A DNA stretch of 64,000 nt. It comes from Streptomyces sp. Je 1-369. GTDB lineage: Bacteria; Actinomycetota; Actinomycetes; Streptomycetales; Streptomycetaceae. Location: NCBI RefSeq assembly GCF_026810505.1, contig NZ_CP101750.1, forward strand, positions 3,191,254-3,255,253, written 5' to 3'. Of this stretch, positions 59,593-64,000 are shown one piece after another. Under the pieces are notes generated by a model. It had not been told where the DNA came from and made no database searches. It saw nothing but the letters and a program-made list of their open reading frames with translations. Both the position numbers and the translations under genes were made by a program. The stretch's first letter is position 1. Every line of letters begins with the position of its first letter.

Positions 59593-60449
59593 AGAGCAAG
59601 GCGCGCCCCCTCGGCCGGAAGGCGGCGGGCCGGACGATGCACGCGGGCCCGTTCACGTACGCGGTACTCGCGCTGTTCACGGCGGTCTCGCTGGCGCCCC
59701 TGATCTGGACGGCCATCGCCGCCTCGCGCACCAGCGGACGGCTCGCCCAGACTCCGCCGCCCGTATGGTTCGGCGGCAACCTGTTCAAGAACCTCGAACG
59801 GGCCTGGACGGAGGCGAGCCTCGGCGACGCGATGCTGAACACCACGATCGTGGCGGGCAGCATCACCATCGGCACGGTCCTGTTCTCCACCGTCGCCGGT
59901 TTCGCCTTCGCCAAGCTGAAGTTCCGGTTCAGCGGCGCGCTGCTCCTGCTGACCATCGGCACGATGATGGTGCCGCCGCAGCTCAGCGTCGTACCGCTGT
60001 ACCTGTGGGTCGCGGACCTCCAGTGGACCAACCAGCTCCAGGCGGTGATCCTGCCGACCTTCGTGAGCGCCTTCGGGGTCTTCTTCATGCGGCAGTACCT
60101 GCTGCAGGCGCTGCCCGGCGAGCTGATCGAGGCGGCGCGGATGGACGGGGCGAGCAGCCTGCGGATCATCTGGCACGTCGTGTTCCCCGCGGCGCGGCCC
60201 GCGATGGCGGTCCTCGGCCTCCTGACGTTCGTCATGGCGTGGAACGACTTCCTGTGGCCGATCATCGCGCTGAACCAGTCGAACCCGACGGTGCAGGTGG
60301 CACTCAACTCACTCGGCACGGGGTACATCCCCGACCGGGCCGTGATCATGGCGGGCGCGCTCCTCGGCACGTTGCCGCTGCTGCTCGCGTTCATCCTGTT
60401 CGGCAAGCAGATCGTGAGCGGCATCATGCAGGGCGCGGTCAAGGGCTGA
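59589..60449 (+). CDS. cebG: Cellobiose ABC transporter permease CebG
   Basis: 286-residue MalG-type permease. Helices include FTYAVLALFTAVSLAPLIWTAIA, TTIVAGSITIGTVLFSTVAGFAFAKL, GALLLLTIGTMMVPPQLSVVPLYLWV, AVILPTFVSAFGVFFMRQYLLQALPGELIEAARMDGASSLRIIWHVVFP (EAA loop) and AVIMAGALLGTLPLLLAFILFGKQIVSGIMQGAVKG. Its ATG overlaps the cebF stop (ATGA). With CebF it forms the membrane channel for cello-oligosaccharides. Confidence 0.95.
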   Translation: MKSKARPLGRKAAGRTMHAGPFTYAVLALFTAVSLAPLIWTAIAASRTSGRLAQTPPPVWFGGNLFKNLERAWTEASLGDAMLNTTIVAGSITIGTVLFSTVAGFAFAKLKFRFSGALLLLTIGTMMVPPQLSVVPLYLWVADLQWTNQLQAVILPTFVSAFGVFFMRQYLLQALPGELIEAARMDGASSLRIIWHVVFPAARPAMAVLGLLTFVMAWNDFLWPIIALNQSNPTVQVALNSLGTGYIPDRAVIMAGALLGTLPLLLAFILFGKQIVSGIMQGAVKG

Positions 60450-60460
60450 GCTCGCCGAAC

Positions 60461-60500
60461 GTCGATGTACGTCGCTGTACGTCGCTGTACGTCGCTGTAC
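60461..60500 (+). repeat. Four 10-bp tandem repeats between cebG and bglC
   Basis: GTCGATGTAC at 60461-60470 is followed by three exact copies of GTCGCTGTAC to 60500. One repeat is about one helical turn. They lie in the 144-bp gap before bglC. Confidence 0.9.
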
Positions 60501-60580
60501 GTCCGGGAAGCCTCCGGGGGCCGGTGGGCTCCCGGACTCCCCCGCCCCTCCTTTCTCCTCCACGCCTCTTCCTCTACCCA

Positions 60581-60594
60581 TGGGAGCGCTTCCA
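60581..60594 (+). promoter_or_regulatory. bglC: CebR box overlapping the bglC ribosome binding site
   Basis: TGGGAGCGCTTCCA differs from the perfect CebR box at one position and ends on the A of the bglC start codon. Its GGGAG (60582-60586) doubles as the Shine-Dalgarno sequence, so the operator and the translation signal are the same bases. Confidence 0.85.
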
Positions 60595-62027
60595 TGCCTG
60601 AACCCATTACGTTTCCGGCCGACTTCCTCTGGGGCGCGGCCACCTCCGCGTACCAGATCGAGGGCGCCGTGCGCGAGGACGGCCGTACCCCCTCCATCTG
60701 GGACACCTTCAGCCACACGCCGGGCCGCACCGCCGGTGGCGACACCGGTGACGTCGCCGTCGAGCACTACCACCGCTACCGCGACGACGTGGCGCTCATG
60801 GCGGACCTGGGCCTGAGCGCCTACCGGTTCTCCGTCTCCTGGTCCCGCGTGCAGCCCACCGGACGCGGCCCCGCCGTCCAGCGCGGCCTCGACTTCTATC
60901 GGCGCCTGGTCGACGAGCTGCTCGCCCGGGACATCAAGCCCGCCCTGACCCTCTACCACTGGGACCTGCCGCAGGAGCTGGAGGACGCGGGCGGCTGGCC
61001 GGTGCGCGAGACCGCGTACCGGTTCGCCGAGTACGCGGGCATCGTCGGCGAGGCGCTCGGCGACCGCGTCTCCTCCTGGATCACGCTCAACGAGCCCTGG
61101 TGCAGCGCCTTCCTGGGGTACGGCTCCGGTGTCCACGCCCCCGGCCGCACCGACCCGGCGGCCGCCCTGCACGCCGCCCACCACCTGAACCTCGCCCACG
61201 GCCTCGGCACGCAGGCGCTGCGCGCCGTCCTGCCGACCCGCGCCCAGGTCGCGGTGAGCCTCAACTCGGCTGTGGTCAGGGCGGTTTCGGACGACCCGCG
61301 GGACCAGGACGCGCGGCGGCGCATCGACCACCTCGCCAACGGCATCTTCCACGGCCCGATGCTGCACGGCGCCTACCCGGACGGCCTGTTCGCGGACACG
61401 GCCCGGGTCACCGACTGGTCCTGCGTGCGCGACGGCGACCTGGCCGCCGCGCACCAGCCGCTGGACGCGCTCGGCCTCAACTACTACACGCCCGCGCTGG
61501 TGTCGGCCGCGCCGGAAGGCCCTGGCAGCCGGCGCGCCGACGGGCACGGGGCGAGCGACCACTCCCCCTGGCCGGGCTCCGACGACGTCGCCTTCCATCA
61601 GACGCCGGGCGACCGTACCGAGATGGGCTGGACCATCGATCCGACCGGGCTGCACGAGCTGATCATGCGGTACGCGCACGAGGCGCCGGGGCTCCCGCTG
61701 TACATCACGGAGAACGGCGCGGCGTACGACGACAAGCCCGACCCGGACGGCCGCGTCCACGACCCGGAGCGCATCGCCTACCTGCACAAGCACCTGGCGG
61801 CGGTCCGGCGGGCCATCGCCGACGGCGCCGACGTCCGCGGCTACTACCTCTGGTCACTCCTGGACAACTTCGAGTGGTCCTACGGCTACGGCAAGCGCTT
61901 CGGCGCCGTGTACGTCGACTACGACACGCAGGTCCGCACGCCGAAGTCGAGCGCCCACTGGTACGCGACGGTCGCGGGCGCCGGGGAGCTGCCTTCCGAG
62001 TTGCCGTCGGAGCTCGTCGTGGACTGA
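60594..62027 (+). CDS. bglC: GH1 beta-glucosidase BglC
   Basis: 477-residue intracellular family 1 beta-glucosidase that splits imported cellobiose to glucose. The N-terminal GH1 signature is [33 protein letters not shown]. The acid/base Glu is in [15 protein letters not shown] (~residue 166) and the nucleophile Glu in [14 protein letters not shown] (~371). The C-terminal [18 protein letters not shown] lines the subsite. No signal peptide. It has its own CebR box and ends in short [10 protein letters not shown] repeats. It completes the cebR-cebEFG-bglC regulon. Confidence 0.96.
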   Translation: MPEPITFPADFLWGAATSAYQIEGAVREDGRTPSIWDTFSHTPGRTAGGDTGDVAVEHYHRYRDDVALMADLGLSAYRFSVSWSRVQPTGRGPAVQRGLDFYRRLVDELLARDIKPALTLYHWDLPQELEDAGGWPVRETAYRFAEYAGIVGEALGDRVSSWITLNEPWCSAFLGYGSGVHAPGRTDPAAALHAAHHLNLAHGLGTQALRAVLPTRAQVAVSLNSAVVRAVSDDPRDQDARRRIDHLANGIFHGPMLHGAYPDGLFADTARVTDWSCVRDGDLAAAHQPLDALGLNYYTPALVSAAPEGPGSRRADGHGASDHSPWPGSDDVAFHQTPGDRTEMGWTIDPTGLHELIMRYAHEAPGLPLYITENGAAYDDKPDPDGRVHDPERIAYLHKHLAAVRRAIADGADVRGYYLWSLLDNFEWSYGYGKRFGAVYVDYDTQVRTPKSSAHWYATVAGAGELPSELPSELVVD

Positions 62028-62057
62028 CCTGGTGGACTGACCCGGTGGACTGACCTA
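62019..62057 (+). repeat. Three 13-bp tandem repeats over the bglC stop codon
   Basis: GTGGACTGACC(T/C)G-type units at 62019-62031, 62032-62044 and 62045-62057. Each carries a TGA; the first is the bglC stop, and the third touches the stop of the convergent chitinase. Confidence 0.85.
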
Positions 62058-63107
62058 CTTGTACGCGGCGAACGCCTTCGTGAACGCCAGCGGCTGCTGC
62101 TCGATCGACGAGCACGTCGGCTGCGCGGAGCCGGACGCGCCGCCCTCGCAGGCCTTGTCGCGGGTCGAGGACCACATCGAGAGCCAGGCGAGGTCCTTCT
62201 CCTCGGCGAACCGCACGAGCTCGGCGGCGTCGTCGGCCTTGAAGACCTCCGTCGTCACGTCGTTGACGCCGATCATCGGGGTGACGGCGACGGCCTGCCA
62301 GGCGGCCTTGTCGGAGAGGCCGAGGGCGGTCCTCATCTGCTTCTGCGTGGCGGTGGCGGCCTGGACGGCGTACTTGCCCATGTCGCCGCTGTACGAGGGT
62401 CCGTAGTCCATGGCCATGATGTTCACCGCGTCGACCTTCACGCCGTTCTTCTTCGCGTTGGCGAGCAGGTCGACGCCGGGCTGGGTCAGGCCCTCGGGCA
62501 TCACGGGCAGCGTGAACGACACGTTCAGGTCCGGGTGCCGCTTCTGGAGCTGCGCGATCGCCTGGGAGCGGCGGGTGTTGGCCGCGGTGTCGGGCAGCGC
62601 GGCGCCCTCGATGTCGAAGTCGACCTTGGTCAGCTCGTACGCGTCGACGACCTTGCCGTAGGCCTCGGCGAGGGCGTCGGTTCTGTCGCACTTGAGGCCG
62701 AGTTCGGAGCCCGCGGCGCCGCCGAAGGAGACGCGGACGTCGCCGCCCTTGGCGCGCAGGCCGTCGATCTGCGCGGCCACCTTGTCGTCGCCGAGGCCGG
62801 TGGCGCCGCCCCAGAGCGGCTCGCAGCCGCCGCCGGAGGTGACGAAGGCGAGGTTGAACTCCTTCACGCCGGTCTTCTCCGCGGTGCCGAGGAGGTCGTA
62901 GGCCGGGGCGAGGGAGGTGTCGACGAAGGGGGCGAACTTGGCGGGGGCGGCGGGGGCCGCGGCCTTGCTGGGGTTCTCCGCCGGGGCCTTCGTCGCCAGC
63001 GCCGTGCCGGAGAAGAGGAAGGCGCCGCCGCCGACGAGGGACGCGGCGACGAGTCCGCCGATGACCTTGGTCCGGGTGCTCACCGTGCGCCGGTGCGTGC
63101 TGCTCAT
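62055..63107 (-). CDS. Secreted GH18 chitinase
   Basis: 350-residue secreted chitinase without a separate carbohydrate-binding domain. Signal peptide RRTVSTRTKVIGGLVAASLVGGGAFLFSGTALA, an Ala/Pro linker, then the GH18 barrel: FAPFVDTSLAPAYDLLGTAEKTGVKEFNLAFVTSGGGCEPLWGG, GGDVRVSFGGAAGSELGL, the catalytic DxDxE as KVDFDIEGAAL, VDAVNIMAMDYGPSYSGDMGKY and LAWLSMWSSTRDKAC. It hydrolyses chitin to oligomers. No clear DasR site is visible in the 255 bp upstream. Convergent with bglC. Confidence 0.92.
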   Translation of the reverse strand: MSSTHRRTVSTRTKVIGGLVAASLVGGGAFLFSGTALATKAPAENPSKAAAPAAPAKFAPFVDTSLAPAYDLLGTAEKTGVKEFNLAFVTSGGGCEPLWGGATGLGDDKVAAQIDGLRAKGGDVRVSFGGAAGSELGLKCDRTDALAEAYGKVVDAYELTKVDFDIEGAALPDTAANTRRSQAIAQLQKRHPDLNVSFTLPVMPEGLTQPGVDLLANAKKNGVKVDAVNIMAMDYGPSYSGDMGKYAVQAATATQKQMRTALGLSDKAAWQAVAVTPMIGVNDVTTEVFKADDAAELVRFAEEKDLAWLSMWSSTRDKACEGGASGSAQPTCSSIEQQPLAFTKAFAAYK

Positions 63108-63362
63108 CGCGTTCCTGCCTTAGCTGTACGGGGGTGGGGGCGTGTGGGGTGCGATCAAGCTAGCCCCGCCGGAAACGACAAAACGGTTATCCGGGCGCCG
63201 AGTTGAGGTTCTTAGGGTGCGCTTAAGGAAGGGATGGGGGCCGATTAAGGGCCCTGCGCCGAGAGGTGGCGAAGCCGCCCCACCCTTAACGTAAGGATGG
63301 AAAACGTCGCATTACCGGCGAATTGCACCCGCTGCGCCGTCGGCAAACGGAGAAAGGGAAAC
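63108..63362. other. Divergent intergenic region upstream of the chitinase and CAP-domain genes
   Basis: 255 bp holding the promoters of two secreted proteins. I see TTAAGGAAGG and TTAAGGG clusters near 63220-63250, CTTAACGTAAGG at 63282-63293 and AGGGAAAC before the CAP gene start. No good inverted repeat of DasR type is visible. Confidence 0.35.
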
Positions 63363-63872
63363 ATGACTGGTCCGTACAGCAGGGCACTGGTCCCGGGAAT
63401 CGTTCTCCTCGTGACGCTCCCGGCCTGCCCGCCGACGCCCGCGTGGGCCTCATCCGCACCCGTACCTGCACCCGCGCCCACCCAGTGGCGCCCCCGCGCC
63501 ACCGCCCTCGTCGACGAGATCAACCGGCGCAGAGCCGGGGCCGGATGCCGTCCCGTACGGCTGCGGATCACCCTCAGCAAGGCCGCTCAGCGGCACAGCG
63601 CCGACATGTCACGCCACAAGCGCCTCAGCCACACCGGATCCGACGGCAGCCGCCCGCCAGGACGCATGCGGGCCGCCGGGTTCCGGGTGGGCCCCACCGG
63701 CGAGGTCATCGCGTCGGGACCGGACACGGCACGCGCCGCCGTACGGACGTGGCTGCGCAGCCCGTCCCACCGGACCGTCGTCCTCACCTGCCGCTACACC
63801 GACGCGGGCGTCGGCGTGGCCCGTGGCCCCGGCGGCCCGTGGTGGACGCTGGACCTGGCCGCACGCCGCTGA
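63363..63872 (+). CDS. Secreted CAP (SCP/PR-1-like) domain protein
   Basis: 169-residue secreted protein. Signal segment LVPGIVLLVTLPACPPTPAWA (an LPAC-like stretch could be a lipobox, but the -1/-3 pattern fits a signal peptidase site near AWASSAP). The CAP domain has ATALVDEINRRRAGAGCRPVRLRITLSKAAQRHSADMSRHKRLSHTGSDGSRPPGRMRAAGF, the His-rich core RHSADM/LSHTGSDG, and the WLRSPSHRTVVLTCRYTDAGVGVARGPGGPWWTLDLA end. CAP proteins occur outside cells with varied roles; this one is unassigned. AGGGAAAC precedes the ATG. Confidence 0.87.
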   Translation: MTGPYSRALVPGIVLLVTLPACPPTPAWASSAPVPAPAPTQWRPRATALVDEINRRRAGAGCRPVRLRITLSKAAQRHSADMSRHKRLSHTGSDGSRPPGRMRAAGFRVGPTGEVIASGPDTARAAVRTWLRSPSHRTVVLTCRYTDAGVGVARGPGGPWWTLDLAARR

Positions 63873-63895
63873 GCACCGGCCCGGAACCCAGCGAC

Positions 63896-64000
63896 TCAGG
63901 CCGCGCCGGTCGGGCGCTTGCGGCGGCGTACCGCGGGGCCGCGGTGGCCCCGGCGCCCCTCTCCGGGGCGGCGCGCGTCCAGCTGTATCCAGAGGCGGAC
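63896..64000 (-). CDS. C-terminal end of an unidentified protein (rest beyond window)
   Basis: An open minus-strand frame enters from the window edge and ends at the TGA complement 63898-63896. It encodes 34 residues starting VRLWIQLDARRPGEG, with a very basic Arg/Gly/Lys-rich tail (GPAVRRRKRPTGAA). The convergent position after the CAP gene supports a real gene end. No family can be named. Confidence 0.45.
   Translation of the reverse strand, partial: VRLWIQLDARRPGEGRRGHRGPAVRRRKRPTGAA

Noticed and set aside
63108..63300. DasR site expected upstream of the chitinase
   Set aside because: No TGGTCTAGACCA-like sequence is visible, so DasR control is not claimed.

Overview
The window is chromosomal DNA from a high-GC actinomycete, almost certainly a Streptomyces. 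The evidence is the strong G/C bias at codon third positions, GTG/TTG starts, many TANNNT boxes 6-7 nt upstream of start codons (leaderless promoters), and marker loci: adpA with a TTA codon, followed by orn and tRNA-His; the cebR/cebEFG/bglC cellobiose locus; and desferrioxamine genes under iron boxes. I saw no insertion sequence, prophage, CRISPR array or plasmid gene. Gene order looks like ordinary Streptomyces core chromosome with local decay.

Layout. 1-5.7 kb: end of a copper P-type ATPase, citrate synthase, RecD2-type helicase with two DnaA boxes upstream, and a DUF937 protein. 5.7-10.1 kb: a sugar-catabolism operon (TIM-barrel isomerase, DUF993 protein, Gfo/Idh/MocA dehydrogenase) divergent from a LacI regulator with a duplicated 5' end. 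10.1-16.1 kb: regulator/transporter pairs (MocR-LysE, MarR-GNAT fusion, LysR-EamA; the EamA gene is frameshifted). 16.1-25.9 kb: GH3 hexosaminidase, lipoprotein, S28 peptidase, fused ABC exporter and secreted serine hydrolase. 25.9-31.9 kb: TPP enzyme, ureohydrolase, frameshifted SSS symporter and PucR activator, read here as a candidate 2-ketoarginine/guanidino pathway. 32-42.3 kb: CDF transporter, thioesterase, then a leucine/isovalerate catabolic block (acyl-CoA dehydrogenases, TetR, biotin carboxylase and carboxyltransferase subunits, HMG-CoA lyase).

42.4-46.9 kb holds the most unusual region. The siderophore-binding lipoprotein gene desE and two good iron boxes are intact. The desferrioxamine biosynthesis genes are wrecked: desA is shortened and has lost active-site residues, desB and desD are absent, and desC is cut off and runs into the 3' end of the hexosaminidase gene. 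This looks like a strain that has given up making desferrioxamine at this locus but keeps a receptor for it.

46.9-54 kb carries DUF4429 and small proteins, GlmS, a universal stress protein, a small membrane protein, then adpA-orn-tRNA-His. A 33-codon reading frame with its own TTA codon ends in an ATGA overlap with the adpA start. 54-64 kb has two small proteins, a heptad-repeat coiled-coil protein, the complete cellobiose regulon with two CebR boxes, a GH18 chitinase, a secreted CAP-domain protein and the edge of one more gene.

Taken together the window is rich in polymer and nutrient scavenging (cellobiose, chitin/GlcNAc, branched-chain acids, guanidino compounds, iron) next to a central developmental regulator.
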